64,000 nt of DNA from Streptomyces canus (GCF_030816965.1 NZ_JAUSYQ010000002.1:1798001-1862000); one strand, 5' to 3'; shown: positions 12,621 through 23,751, numbered from the stretch's first letter. Numbers and translations: made by a program. Notes: generated from the letters alone by a model not told the origin.

Positions 12621-13193
12621 CTAGGTCTGCTTCACACCGAGCAGCACGGTGTCGCGACCGTCCTCCTCGGCGAGCTGGACCTTGACCGTCTCCCGCAGCG
12701 ACGTGGGGAGGTTCTTGCCGACGTAGTCGGCGCGGATGGGCAGTTCGCGGTGGCCTCTGTCGACGAGGACCGCGAGCTGCACCGCGCGGGGGCGCCCGAT
12801 GTCGTTCAGGGCGTCCAGGGCGGCGCGGATGGTGCGGCCGGAGAAGAGCACGTCGTCGACGAGGACGACCAGACGGCCGTCGATGCCGTCACCGGGAATT
12901 TCGGTGCGGGCCAGCGCACGCGGCGGGTGCATGCGCAGATCGTCGCGGTACATGGTGATGTCGAGCGAACCGACCGGAATCCTGCGGTCGGTGATCTCCT
13001 CGAGCTTGACGGCGAGCCGCTGGGCGAGGAAGACGCCTCGGGTGGGGATGCCGAGGAGCACCACGTCGTCGGCACCCTTGGCGCGTTCGACGATCTCGTG
13101 GGCGATACGGGTCAGTACGCGCGCGATGTCGGGGCCTTCGAGAACGGGCCGGGCATCGGACGCCTGGTGGTCGGAAGTGTCCTGCTTGTCCAT
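12621..13193 (-). CDS. pyrR: Bifunctional pyr operon regulator / uracil phosphoribosyltransferase
   Basis: The 190-residue protein senses UMP and binds pyr mRNA; it also retains PRTase architecture. The PRPP-binding loop is [25 protein letters not shown] (split here as [11 protein letters not shown] plus RTIRAAL), and [13 protein letters not shown] is the second conserved motif. It is the first gene of the pyr operon. Its ribosome binding site AAGGAGG sits 10 bases before the ATG and overlaps a PyrR-binding-loop-like hairpin, so autoregulated translation is likely. Divergent bldD lies 253 bases away. Confidence 0.96.
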   Translation of the reverse strand: MDKQDTSDHQASDARPVLEGPDIARVLTRIAHEIVERAKGADDVVLLGIPTRGVFLAQRLAVKLEEITDRRIPVGSLDITMYRDDLRMHPPRALARTEIPGDGIDGRLVVLVDDVLFSGRTIRAALDALNDIGRPRAVQLAVLVDRGHRELPIRADYVGKNLPTSLRETVKVQLAEEDGRDTVLLGVKQT

Positions 13194-13203
13194 ACGAAAC
13201 GGA

Positions 13204-13238
13204 CCTCCTTCTCCGCCTCACGGGACGGACCTTAAAGG
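13204..13238 (-). promoter_or_regulatory. PyrR-binding-loop-like hairpin overlapping the pyrR ribosome binding site
   Basis: In the minus-strand RNA an upper hairpin pairs UCCG (13229-13226) with CGGA (13215-13212) around loop UCCCGUGAGG. UCCCGUGAGGC fits the PyrR recognition core UCCNGNGAGGY. A lower stem pairs CCUUU (13238-13234) with GAAGG (13211-13207), leaving an AAGG bulge on the 5' side. GAAGG is part of the AAGGAGG Shine-Dalgarno sequence, so PyrR binding should block pyrR translation, as described for mycobacterial pyr genes. Confidence 0.75.
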
Positions 13239-13375
13239 ACGTCGGATTTGCGCCATCCACGGTAGCAGGCCGGAAGGACGTCCCCGATCACCCCCTTGGC
13301 CCAATCAGCCACCACTCTCGCGGAAGAGTCGGTGTGGACCATTCGGCTTGACGCGGAAGAGTCACGCTGCGTAAC

Positions 13376-13390
13376 CTCACAGTGAGTTAC
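13376..13390. promoter_or_regulatory. BldD-box-like operator in the bldD-pyrR divergent region
   Basis: CTCACAGTGAGTTAC matches 8 of the 9 specified positions of the reported BldD pseudo-palindrome (nTnACnCwGnGTnAn, as I recall it), and it sits inside the longer near-palindrome GTAACCTCACAGTGAGTTAC (13371-13390). It ends 56 bases before the bldD ATG, where autoregulation by BldD is known in Streptomyces. Confidence 0.7.
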
Positions 13391-13446
13391 CAGACGCGCG
13401 GCTCGAAACCACTGCGGCCGCGTCGATCCAGTGTCCGGGGAGCTAT

Positions 13447-13947
13447 ATGTCCAGCGAATACGCCAAACAGCTCGGGGCCAAGCTTCGGGCCATCCGCACC
13501 CAGCAGGGCCTTTCCCTCCACGGTGTCGAGGAGAAGTCCCAGGGACGCTGGAAGGCGGTCGTGGTCGGTTCGTACGAGCGCGGCGACCGCGCGGTGACGG
13601 TGCAGCGTCTTGCCGAGTTGGCGGATTTCTACGGCGTTCCGGTGCAGGAGCTGCTGCCCGGCACCACTCCGGGCGGTGCCGCCGAGCCGCCGCCGAAGCT
13701 GGTCCTGGACCTGGAGCGGCTGGCCCACGTCCCGGCCGAGAAGGCCGGCCCGCTCCAGCGGTATGCGGCGACCATCCAGTCCCAGCGTGGTGACTACAAC
13801 GGCAAGGTGCTCTCGATCCGACAGGACGACCTGCGCACACTCGCCGTCATCTACGACCAGTCCCCGTCGGTGCTCACCGAGCAGCTGATCAGCTGGGGTG
13901 TGCTGGACGCGGACGCGCGTCGCGCGGTGTCCCACGAGGAGAGCTGA
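13447..13947 (+). CDS. bldD: Developmental master repressor BldD
   Basis: The 166-residue XRE-family regulator represses sporulation genes during vegetative growth and dimerises on cyclic di-GMP. The N-terminal helix-turn-helix spans about residues 8-65 (QLGAKLRAIRTQQGLSLHGV, then SYERGDRAVTVQRLAELADF). The C-terminal domain carries the c-di-GMP signature: RGD in QSQRGDYNGKVL followed by RQDD in SIRQDDLRTL. It is on the plus strand, divergent from pyrR, with a BldD-like site in its promoter and two strong hairpins after it. Orthologues are near-identical among streptomycetes, so the call is very secure. Confidence 0.98.
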   Translation: MSSEYAKQLGAKLRAIRTQQGLSLHGVEEKSQGRWKAVVVGSYERGDRAVTVQRLAELADFYGVPVQELLPGTTPGGAAEPPPKLVLDLERLAHVPAEKAGPLQRYAATIQSQRGDYNGKVLSIRQDDLRTLAVIYDQSPSVLTEQLISWGVLDADARRAVSHEES

Positions 13948-13973
13948 GCCGCTCCCAGCCTCAGCAGAAACGT

Positions 13974-14019
13974 GCCGCCGGGGTGGCCGGAACTTCACGG
14001 TTCCGGCCACCCCGGCGGC
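13974..14019 (+). terminator. Strong terminator after bldD
   Basis: A perfect 20-bp stem (13974-13993 with 14000-14019) with loop TTCACG begins 27 bases after the bldD stop and is followed by TTTCT. The stem length and the trailing T's make this a convincing intrinsic terminator. Confidence 0.9.
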
Positions 14020-14054
14020 TTTCTGCGCGCCTTGTGGGGCCTGCGCGTACGCAG

Positions 14055-14098
14055 ACGCCTGAGGGCCCGCAGCGGTCTCGCTGCGGGCCCTCAGGCGT
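14055..14098. terminator. Terminator hairpin for the nusB end, probably bidirectional
   Basis: A 19-bp stem (14055-14073 with 14080-14098) with loop GGTCTC lies between the convergent ends of bldD and nusB. On the plus strand it is followed by TT, and on the minus strand it sits 34 bases past the nusB stop. It likely ends nusB transcription and backs up the bldD terminator. Confidence 0.85.
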
Positions 14099-14132
14099 TT
14101 CGCGCTCTTGCGCGTCGTGCCGACGCGGTCCT

Positions 14133-14567
14133 CTACGCCTCGTCCCGGCGCAGCGACGGCTTCAGTTCCTTGAGCCGGCCCAGCAGGCCGTTCACGAACG
14201 AGGGCGACTCGTCCGTGGAGAACTCCTTCGCCAGCTGCACCATCTCGTCGAGCACCACCGCGTCCGGGGTCTCGTCGGCCCAGATCAGCTCATGGGCGCC
14301 CAGACGCAGGATGTTGCGGTCGACGACCGGCATCCGGTCCAGCGTCCAGCCGACCGAGTACTGCGCGATCAGCTCGTCGATGCGCTTCGCGTGCTCCGCG
14401 TAGCCCTCGACCAACTGCATCGTGTACTCGCTCACCGGCGGCTGCCGGGTGTCTTCCCGGGAAAGCCGGATCCAGTCCGCCAGGACCGTCAGGACGTCGA
14501 CTCCGCGCTGGTCGCCCTCGAAGAGGATCTGGAAGGCGCGCTTGCGGGCCGTGTTGCGGGCAGCCAC
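14133..14567 (-). CDS. nusB: Transcription antitermination factor NusB
   Basis: The 144-residue RNA-binding protein works with NusE (S10) in rRNA antitermination. The family pattern is clear: ARNTARKRAFQILFEGDQRG at the start, then VDRNILRLGAHELIWADETP and a C-terminal SPSFVNGLLGRL. It starts 2 bases after the efp stop, so efp-nusB are co-transcribed and probably coupled. A hairpin follows the gene. Confidence 0.96.
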   Translation of the reverse strand: MAARNTARKRAFQILFEGDQRGVDVLTVLADWIRLSREDTRQPPVSEYTMQLVEGYAEHAKRIDELIAQYSVGWTLDRMPVVDRNILRLGAHELIWADETPDAVVLDEMVQLAKEFSTDESPSFVNGLLGRLKELKPSLRRDEA

Positions 14568-14569
14568 GG

Positions 14570-15136
14570 TTAGCTGTTCACCCGGCCGAGGTAGTCGCTC
14601 GTGCGGGTGTCGACCTTGATCTTCTCACCGGTGGTGATGAAGAGCGGGACCTGGATCTGGTGACCGGTCTCCAGGGTGGCGGGCTTGGTGCCGCCGGTGG
14701 AGCGGTCGCCCTGCAGGCCGGGTTCGGTCTCCTGCACGACGAGCTCGACGGCGGCCGGCAGCTCGACGAAGAGCACCTCGCCCTCGTGCTGCGCCACGGT
14801 GGCGGTGAAGCCCTCGATCAGGAAGTTGGCGGCGTCGCCGACGGCCTTGCGGTCGATCATCAGCTGGTCGTAGGTCTCCATGTCCATGAAGACGAAGTAC
14901 TCGCCGTCCATGTACGAGAACTGCATGTCGCGCTTGTCGACAGTGGCCGTCTCGACCTTGACGCCGGCGTTGAACGTCTTGTCGACGACCTTGCCGGACA
15001 GCACGTTCTTGAGCTTGGTGCGCACGAATGCAGGGCCCTTGCCGGGCTTGACGTGCTGGAACTCGACGACGGACCAGAGCTGGCCGCCTTCGAGCTTGAG
15101 CACCAGGCCGTTCTTGAGGTCGTTCGTGGAAGCCAC
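14570..15136 (-). CDS. efp: Translation elongation factor P
   Basis: The 188-residue factor relieves ribosome stalling at polyproline. The KOW-like N domain starts [19 protein letters not shown]. The tip of the beta3-beta4 loop reads [11 protein letters not shown], with the conserved lysine at residue 33 flanked by prolines. This PGKGP loop is the actinobacterial type reported to function with an unmodified lysine. Two OB domains follow, with the end signature [20 protein letters not shown]. It forms an operon with nusB and follows the M24 gene after 50 bases. Confidence 0.96.
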   Translation of the reverse strand: MASTNDLKNGLVLKLEGGQLWSVVEFQHVKPGKGPAFVRTKLKNVLSGKVVDKTFNAGVKVETATVDKRDMQFSYMDGEYFVFMDMETYDQLMIDRKAVGDAANFLIEGFTATVAQHEGEVLFVELPAAVELVVQETEPGLQGDRSTGGTKPATLETGHQIQVPLFITTGEKIKVDTRTSDYLGRVNS

Positions 15137-15186
15137 GGTTGCGGAATCTCCTGGACTGACGTGGACGACCCCGGCGCACGCACTTC

Positions 15187-16290
15187 CTACAGCGCGAGCA
15201 GCTCCTTGGTCGTGATGGTGAGTAGCTCGGGTCCGCCGTCCGCCTCGGGGCGTACGACGAGCGTGTCATCGATCCGGACGCCGCCCCGTCCCGGGAGGTG
15301 GACCCCCGGTTCGACGGTGACCGGCACGCAAGCGTCCAGTTTACCCATGGCCGCGGGGGCCAGCTGCGGGTCCTCGTCGATTTCCAGTCCCACACCGTGT
15401 CCGGTGAGGATCGGGAGGCCCTCGTGGTGGCCCGCGGACTGCAGTACCTGACGGGCCGCACGGTCCACGTCACGGTAGGCAGCACCGGGTGTCAGCGACT
15501 CGCGTCCGGCCCGCTGAGCGGCGAAGACGAGGTCGTACAGCTCGATCTGCCAATCGGCGGGGGACGTACCGATGACGAAGGTACGGCCGATCTCGCAGCG
15601 GTAACCGCGGTAACTCGCGCCCAGGCAGACGGAGAGGAAATCGCCCTCCTCGACACGGCGGTCGGTGGGACGGTGGCCGGGGCGGCCGGCGTTCGGACCG
15701 GTACCCACGGACGTGGCGAAGGCCGGGCCGTCGGCGCCGTGATCGACGAGACGGCGCTCCAGTTCGAGGGCGAGATGTCGCTCGGTGCGGCCGACGAGGA
15801 TGGACTCCAGGAGTTCTCCCAGTGCCTGATCGGCGATCTCGGCGCCGATGCGCAGGCAGGAGATCTCCTCCTCGTCCTTGATCACGCGGAGCTGTTCGAC
15901 CGCGCCCGCGAGGTCTGCGAGGCGCAGCCGCGGGACGACCGAGCGGATGGCTCTGTGGCGGTCGACGGTGAGGTGGTGTTCCTCGACGGCGAGGGAGCCG
16001 GCGTGCTGTCCCGCCGCGAGGTCGGCCGCGGCGACGGCCGGGTCGCCGGCGGTGCCGGGGAGGGTGTGGATCCGCAGGGCCTCGTCGGGACGGCCGTCCA
16101 TGCGGTCGTCCAGCGGACCGGGACAGAGTAGGACGTCCTCACTGGCACCGAGCAGGAGGACGGCGCCGCGGGGGGCGGTGCCCGCGAGGTAGCGGACGTT
16201 GGCGGGGCGGGAGATCAGCGCGGTGGCGCTGCCGCTGGCTTGACAGCGGGCCCTGAGCTTCGTTCGGCGGGTGACGTACACCTCTGACAT
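15187..16290 (-). CDS. M24 (aminopeptidase P/prolidase-like) family protein with altered metal ligands
   Basis: The 367-residue protein has an N-terminal creatinase-like domain ([20 protein letters not shown]) and a C-terminal pita-bread domain. The family scaffold is clear: [27 protein letters not shown] and [20 protein letters not shown]. Compared with the usual D-D-H-E-E ligands, the first Asp appears as Cys (SVCLGA), the second as Glu (CEIGRT) and the last Glu as Asp (RIDDT), while His and the EPG Glu are kept. Peptidase activity is therefore doubtful. I chose the ATG at 16290; the long upstream extension is not protein-like. It precedes efp, a common position for M24 genes. Confidence 0.88.
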   Translation of the reverse strand: MSEVYVTRRTKLRARCQASGSATALISRPANVRYLAGTAPRGAVLLLGASEDVLLCPGPLDDRMDGRPDEALRIHTLPGTAGDPAVAAADLAAGQHAGSLAVEEHHLTVDRHRAIRSVVPRLRLADLAGAVEQLRVIKDEEEISCLRIGAEIADQALGELLESILVGRTERHLALELERRLVDHGADGPAFATSVGTGPNAGRPGHRPTDRRVEEGDFLSVCLGASYRGYRCEIGRTFVIGTSPADWQIELYDLVFAAQRAGRESLTPGAAYRDVDRAARQVLQSAGHHEGLPILTGHGVGLEIDEDPQLAPAAMGKLDACVPVTVEPGVHLPGRGGVRIDDTLVVRPEADGGPELLTITTKELLAL

Positions 16291-16347
16291 GACACGAGCG
16301 TAGGAGTGATACGAGTGCGGCGCCGTTCGGGAGAGGCCGAGTGGGGG

Positions 16348-16411
16348 TTCGTGGTCCGCTGCGGGTCGGTGGGAGCCTGTCGCGCAGTCCCCGCGCCCCT
16401 GGGCAGGTGCG
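16348..16411. repeat. Copy of a dispersed Streptomyces intergenic repeat
   Basis: The stretch contains GTCGCGCAGTCCCCGCGCCC (16379-16398), matching the GTCGCGCAGTTCCCCGCGCC-type element that I recall as scattered through Streptomyces intergenic DNA. It lies between the P-loop gene and the M24 gene. The boundaries are approximate and come from recall, not an alignment. Confidence 0.5.
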
Positions 16412-16423
16412 GATCCCCTGCGA

Positions 16424-17302
16424 TCACCAGCTCGGTGGGCTCGCGATCGACCGTGCCAGCACCTCGTCCAGCACCCTCGCCGTCTGGGCCACGTCCATCT
16501 GACTGTTGTCGATGATCGGCAGGCCCGAGCCGTACCACCCGGCCATCCGGCCATGGATCCGGGCGACCTCTTCGTCGGTCAGGCGGCGGTTGCCCGAGCG
16601 TTCGGCGTTGCGCTCCAGGACGATCTCCAGGCCGGGCAGCAGGACCACCGGCAGCAGTCCCGGACCGACGTGCCGCTTCCAGCCGCCGAGGCCGACCACC
16701 GGACGGTCGGGGAAGACGGCGTCGTCGAGGATGCAGGAGATGCCGTTGGCCAGGAAGTTGCGGGCGGCGAAGCCGCAGGTGCGGCGGGCGAGGCGGTACT
16801 GGGCCTCGGAGTGGTCGTTCCAGCCGGACTGGGGGTCGGCGAAGCCCGAGCGGACCCACTCCCGCACGTCGTCGAGGCTGATGTGGGCGGTGGGGACCCT
16901 GCGGTGGTCGGCCCAGTATTTGGCGACGCTCGTCTTGCCGGCGCCCGCCGGGCCGATGAGCAGCACGGCGAGGGTGGTGCCCGCCGGATCGGGCACGGCG
17001 GCGGGCGGGTTGCTGGGGGCGCCCACGGGGGCCCCGGGCGGCAGCGGCACATGGCCGGTGGTGTCCGGCACCGGCGCGGGTGAGTGCTGCGGTGCGGGCG
17101 GGACCGGAGAGTGCGGCGGCGTCGGCGGAACCGGGGCCGGGGTGAAACCGGGTGCCGGAGGCGGTGGGGGCACCGGGGCGGAACCCTGGTGCGCACCCGG
17201 GTGATGCGGTCCCGGGTGGTGTGCGGCCGGCGACCAGCCGGCGGCGGGTCCGTGCCCCGGCTGGTGGGGCGGCGGCAGCGGAGAACCCACTGCGTGCTGC
17301 AT
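16424..17302 (-). CDS. P-loop ATPase/kinase-like protein with Pro/His-rich N-terminus
   Basis: The product has 292 residues. The first ~108 are Pro-, Ala- and His-rich and probably disordered. The rest is a P-loop domain with Walker A GPAGAGKTS near residues 116-124, then HISLDDVREWVRSGF, which resembles the substrate-side region of small-molecule or polynucleotide kinases. A possible lid follows (ERSGNRRLTDEEV). The AAA-like annotation common for such proteins is not well supported; a zeta-toxin/kinase-like fold is equally possible. It lies between aroB and the M24 gene in the same direction. The function is unknown. Confidence 0.85.
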   Translation of the reverse strand: MQHAVGSPLPPPHQPGHGPAAGWSPAAHHPGPHHPGAHQGSAPVPPPPPAPGFTPAPVPPTPPHSPVPPAPQHSPAPVPDTTGHVPLPPGAPVGAPSNPPAAVPDPAGTTLAVLLIGPAGAGKTSVAKYWADHRRVPTAHISLDDVREWVRSGFADPQSGWNDHSEAQYRLARRTCGFAARNFLANGISCILDDAVFPDRPVVGLGGWKRHVGPGLLPVVLLPGLEIVLERNAERSGNRRLTDEEVARIHGRMAGWYGSGLPIIDNSQMDVAQTARVLDEVLARSIASPPSW

Positions 17303-17592
17303 CCGGTGCCACTCCGTCTCGTCTTTTCGGCTTGCTCGCCTCCGGGGCGCTCGCGTCGGTGCCGGGAGCCCGAGCGTGCTCGGCCCGAAGGCCTGTGCTC
17401 GCTCGTCCTCTCGTCTCCGACGCGCCCCTCCGGCTCACTCGCGGCAGGCTGATCGGCGCTGGTTACGGGGTGGTGCATACCCCGCTCGTCACCGAACGGT
17501 ACCGCCCCCGGCCTTCCTTTGGTGAAACGGCCGGGAGCGCCCCGAAGTGCCCCTGTCGCAAGGCGAATCAGGCGGAACGCCCGTCGCGGGAC

Positions 17593-20377
<2,785 letters not shown>

Positions 20378-20619
20378 CGATGCTCCTCGATGCTCGCGCC
20401 CTGGTACTGCCCTGCTTACGCGCGTCCTCGCGTACGGCAACGGCGCGACCAGGTGCGCGGCCCCGGCCCGCCACCTCCGATCCTCCCACGTTCGGCGCCG
20501 GGAGCCGGTCACAGGTCCAGCAGACGGACGTGGGCATGTGTACAGCCCTCAGGCCATCCGCTCGGCCGCGCTCAGTACGACGCTGTCAAAGGACCACTGC
20601 CACGCTTCACCGAAGAGGC

Positions 20620-21459
20620 TCAGCGAGCCGCCAACGCATGCTCGCCCGCCTTGCGCATGGTCTCCACCGGCGCGGGCCTGAGACCCGTCATCTGCTCGAC
20701 CTGGAGCACCGCCTGGTGCACCAGCAGGTCGAGGCCGCTGACCACGGCCCCGCCGATCATCGACCAGCGGGCCGCCAGCTCGGTCGGCCACGGGTCGTAG
20801 AGCACGTCGAAGAGGGCCGCGGGGCGCTCCGGTACGGCGTGGGCGAGAGCGTCCGTCGCCCCGGCCGGGGTGGTCGCGATCACCAGAGGGGCGTCCAGGG
20901 CCTCGGCCGCGTCCGCCCAGTCCGCCGTGCGCACCTCGACGCCGAGACGCTCGCCCCACTGCCGCATCTCGGCGGCCCGGGCCTCGCTGCGCACATAGGC
21001 GACGACCTCGCCGGTGCAGATCCGGGCCAGCGCGGCGAGCGCGGAGGAGGCGGTGGCGCCGGCGCCGAGGATCGCCGCCGAGCCGACCTGTTCGATGCCC
21101 CGCTCCCTGAGGGCGGCGACCATGCCCGGGATGTCGGTGTTGTCGCCGAGGCGGCGGCCGTCCTCGGTGAACACGACGGTGTTGACCGCCTCCACCGAGG
21201 CGGCCGTGTCGCTGATCTCGTCGAGCAGCGGAATGACCGCCCGCTTGAGCGGCATGGTCACCGACAGCCCGGCCCACTCCGGCCCGAGTTGCCCGACAAA
21301 CCCGGGCAGTGCGGCCTCGTCGAGCTCGAACCGGTCGTACGACCAGCCCGTGAGCCCCAACTCCTCGTAGGCGGCCCGGTGCAGGACCGGGGAGAGGGAG
21401 TGGGCGATGGGCTTTCCGAGGACGGCGGCCCGGCGGGCGTCAGCTGCCCGTGCTTGCAT
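20620..21459 (-). CDS. aroE: Shikimate dehydrogenase
   Basis: The 279-residue NADPH-dependent enzyme reduces 3-dehydroshikimate. It begins with the substrate motif GKPIAHSLSPVLHRAAYEEL, then the catalytic Lys in SVTMPLKRAVIPLL and Asp in LGDNTDIPGMV. The Rossmann glycine motif AAILGAGATASSALAAL follows near residue 130. Its 5' end overlaps mltG by 20 bases, so it is probably expressed with mltG, and the aroC unit starts 242 bases downstream. Confidence 0.93.
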   Translation of the reverse strand: MQARAADARRAAVLGKPIAHSLSPVLHRAAYEELGLTGWSYDRFELDEAALPGFVGQLGPEWAGLSVTMPLKRAVIPLLDEISDTAASVEAVNTVVFTEDGRRLGDNTDIPGMVAALRERGIEQVGSAAILGAGATASSALAALARICTGEVVAYVRSEARAAEMRQWGERLGVEVRTADWADAAEALDAPLVIATTPAGATDALAHAVPERPAALFDVLYDPWPTELAARWSMIGGAVVSGLDLLVHQAVLQVEQMTGLRPAPVETMRKAGEHALAAR

Positions 21460-23164
21460 CGAACTTGTCCTTGAGCCTCAGGAATTCAGCGTGGGTCTTG
21501 GCGAATTCGGTGGTCTTCAAGCCGTCGGTCGCGACGAAGTAGTACCAGCCGTCGTCGGTCGGATCCAGCGCGGCCTTCAGCGCGACGTCGCCCGGATTGT
21601 CGATCGGGCCGGGCGGCAGACCCTTGTTCGTGTACGTGTTGTACGGGTCCTTGTTGCTCTTGATCTCCGACTCGGAGATGCGGATGTCGCTCTCGTTCTT
21701 CAGGTAATTGAAGGTCGAGTCGAACTGGAGCAGGCCGTAGGTCTCGGGGTTGGCGAGGTTGAGCCGGTTGTAGACCACCTCCGCCATCTTGCGGTAGTCG
21801 TCCTCGGTTTTCCCCTCGGCCTCGACGAGGCTGGCGACCGTGATGACCTGCAGCGGGCTGTCCAGCTTGAGCGCCTTGGCCTTCGCCTCCAGGTCGTACT
21901 TGCCGTAGGTCTCGGCGGCCTGGGTGACCATTTCCTTCAGCACCGTCTCGGGCTTCATGCCCTTCGCCGCGGGATAGGTACCCGGATAGAGGAAGCCCTC
22001 CAGCGGGTCCTTGATGTCCTCGTTGTCGTTCGCCCAGCTCGGCAGCCCGAGGCTCTTGTATTTCTTTTCGGCGATCTTCTTCGTGGTGCCGGAAGCAAGA
22101 TCGAGTTTCTCGTCGATCCTCTTGTAGACGATGAGGTTCCGCAGTCCCGGAGCGACCAGCACGTTGTTCTGGCTCTTCCGGTCGAGCATCATCACGACGG
22201 CGCTTTCGGCGGACATCTCCTTCTTCAGCAGATAGGCGCCGGCCTGGATCGCCTTCCCCTTGGGGTTCTGCTCCTGGGCGGACACAAAGGCGTCGACGCT
22301 CTTCACGACACCCGCGTCCTTCAGCAGTCGGCCGATCGCGTACCCGCCCGCACCCTTGGGGACCTGGACGGTGACCATCTCGCTCGTCCCGTCCCCGGCA
22401 TAGTCCGGGGCCGCGCCGAAACGATTTTGGTAGAACTGGTACCCGAAGTAGCCGACGCCTGCGGTGCCACCGCCGAACACCAGCAGGACCACCAGACAGG
22501 CGCATCCGCTCTTGCGCTTCTTGCCGCCCTTGTCGCCGCGCCCGCGCCGGTCGCCGCGGCCGCCTTTCGGGTCGTCGGAGTCGTCCTCGCTGTCGTCGCC
22601 GCCCGCGAAGAAGGCGTGCTCTCCCTGGTCCGGGCCCGGATCCCAGTCGATCTGCGGCTCAGGATCGGCCCGTCGACGGCTCGGCGGCTCCGGCGGCGGG
22701 TACGCGTCCGGGCTGCCGTAGTGGTCCTGCTGCTCAGCGCCGTACGCGGCCGCCTGCTGTCCGTACGGGTCCGAGGGATCGGCGGGGTACGGCACCTGCG
22801 CCTGCGTGCCTGTCGCCCAGCCGTTGCCGTTCTGGTCGTACGACTGCTGCTGGCCGTGGTACGCCTGCTGGTCGTACTGCTGCTGATGCTGGTCGTACTG
22901 CTGCTGGTTGTACTGCTCCTGCTGGTCGTACTGGCCGTCGTGCTGCGGGTACTGCTGCTGCGCCTGACCATAGGCGTCCTGCCGGCCGTCGCCCCAGCCA
23001 CCGTTGTCGTACTGCGGCTGCTGCTGCGGATAGTGCTGCGGCTGGCCGCCGTAAGGGGACTGCTGACCCGCGTGGGCCTGCTGCCCTTCCCATCCGCCGT
23101 CCCCGTACAACGGGTCCTCGGGATGCCACGGTTCGGAGCCTTCGCCCCGGCCATACTCAGTCAT
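21440..23164 (-). CDS. mltG: Endolytic murein transglycosylase MltG (YceG-like) with long Gln-rich N-terminus
   Basis: The 574-residue membrane protein cleaves nascent peptidoglycan strands. The first ~215 residues are cytosolic and low-complexity, rich in Gln, Tyr and Gly with repeats such as QQYDQHQQQYDQQAY, followed by a basic segment. A transmembrane helix (CACLVVLLVFGGGTAGVGYF) comes next. The YceG domain has catalytic Glu in VASLVEAEGKTEDDYRKMA and the PYNTYTNKGLPPGPIDNPG motif. E. coli MltG has only a short cytosolic part, so the extension is a Streptomyces-type feature. It overlaps aroE by 20 bases and follows ruvX. Confidence 0.94.
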   Translation of the reverse strand: MTEYGRGEGSEPWHPEDPLYGDGGWEGQQAHAGQQSPYGGQPQHYPQQQPQYDNGGWGDGRQDAYGQAQQQYPQHDGQYDQQEQYNQQQYDQHQQQYDQQAYHGQQQSYDQNGNGWATGTQAQVPYPADPSDPYGQQAAAYGAEQQDHYGSPDAYPPPEPPSRRRADPEPQIDWDPGPDQGEHAFFAGGDDSEDDSDDPKGGRGDRRGRGDKGGKKRKSGCACLVVLLVFGGGTAGVGYFGYQFYQNRFGAAPDYAGDGTSEMVTVQVPKGAGGYAIGRLLKDAGVVKSVDAFVSAQEQNPKGKAIQAGAYLLKKEMSAESAVVMMLDRKSQNNVLVAPGLRNLIVYKRIDEKLDLASGTTKKIAEKKYKSLGLPSWANDNEDIKDPLEGFLYPGTYPAAKGMKPETVLKEMVTQAAETYGKYDLEAKAKALKLDSPLQVITVASLVEAEGKTEDDYRKMAEVVYNRLNLANPETYGLLQFDSTFNYLKNESDIRISESEIKSNKDPYNTYTNKGLPPGPIDNPGDVALKAALDPTDDGWYYFVATDGLKTTEFAKTHAEFLRLKDKFDASTGS

Positions 23165-23286
23165 CGATCCCCTAGAGCCGCGAGGCGGCGGTCTCCTTCA
23201 CTCACCATCCGGCTACCGTTTCGCCTCTTTCTGTGCGGTGACTGTTCGAATGTCGCCGCATCGCGCGGAACGCTACCGTACCGCGA

Positions 23287-23751
23287 TCAGATGACCACTT
23301 CGACGCCCTCGCCGGGTGCTTTACCTGACACCCGTTCGGATTCCAGCGCCTGCTGAAGAATGATCACGGCGGCTGCCTGGTCGATGACCGATCTGCCCTT
23401 TTTGGATTTCACTCCGGATGCGCGCAGTCCCTGACTGGCCGTCACGGTGGTCATCCGCTCGTCGACGAGCCGGACCGGGACGGGCGCGATCCCCCGGGCG
23501 AGCTCCTGGACGAAGCCGCGGACCTTGGCCGCGGCCGGGCCCTCGCCCCCCTTGAGGGAGCGAGGGAGGCCGACGACGACCTCAATCGGTTCGTACTCCT
23601 CGACCAGCTGCTTCAGCCGACGATGAGCTGCCGGGACGTCCCGGCCCGGGACCGTCTCCACCGGAGTGGCGAGAATCCCGTCGGGGTCGCACGAGGCGAC
23701 ACCGATGCGGGCGTCCCCGACGTCGATCGCGAGCCTGCGGCCTGTGCGCAT
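23287..23751 (-). CDS. ruvX: Putative Holliday junction resolvase / pre-16S rRNA nuclease YqgF
   Basis: The 154-residue RNase H-fold nuclease has the acidic sites in RLAIDVGDARIGVASCDPDG, VRLVDERMTTVTA and VIDQAAAVIIL. The E. coli homologue acts in 16S rRNA 5' maturation, and a role in recombination is also proposed for the family. Its ATG overlaps the alaS stop by one base (TAATG), so it is coupled to alaS. It precedes mltG by 122 bases. Confidence 0.94.
   Translation of the reverse strand: MRTGRRLAIDVGDARIGVASCDPDGILATPVETVPGRDVPAAHRRLKQLVEEYEPIEVVVGLPRSLKGGEGPAAAKVRGFVQELARGIAPVPVRLVDERMTTVTASQGLRASGVKSKKGRSVIDQAAAVIILQQALESERVSGKAPGEGVEVVI

Noticed and set aside
20585..20590. TTGACA-like -35 box (minus) upstream of aroC
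   Set aside because: No reasonable -10 hexamer occurs at 16-19 bases spacing, so I did not call a promoter.
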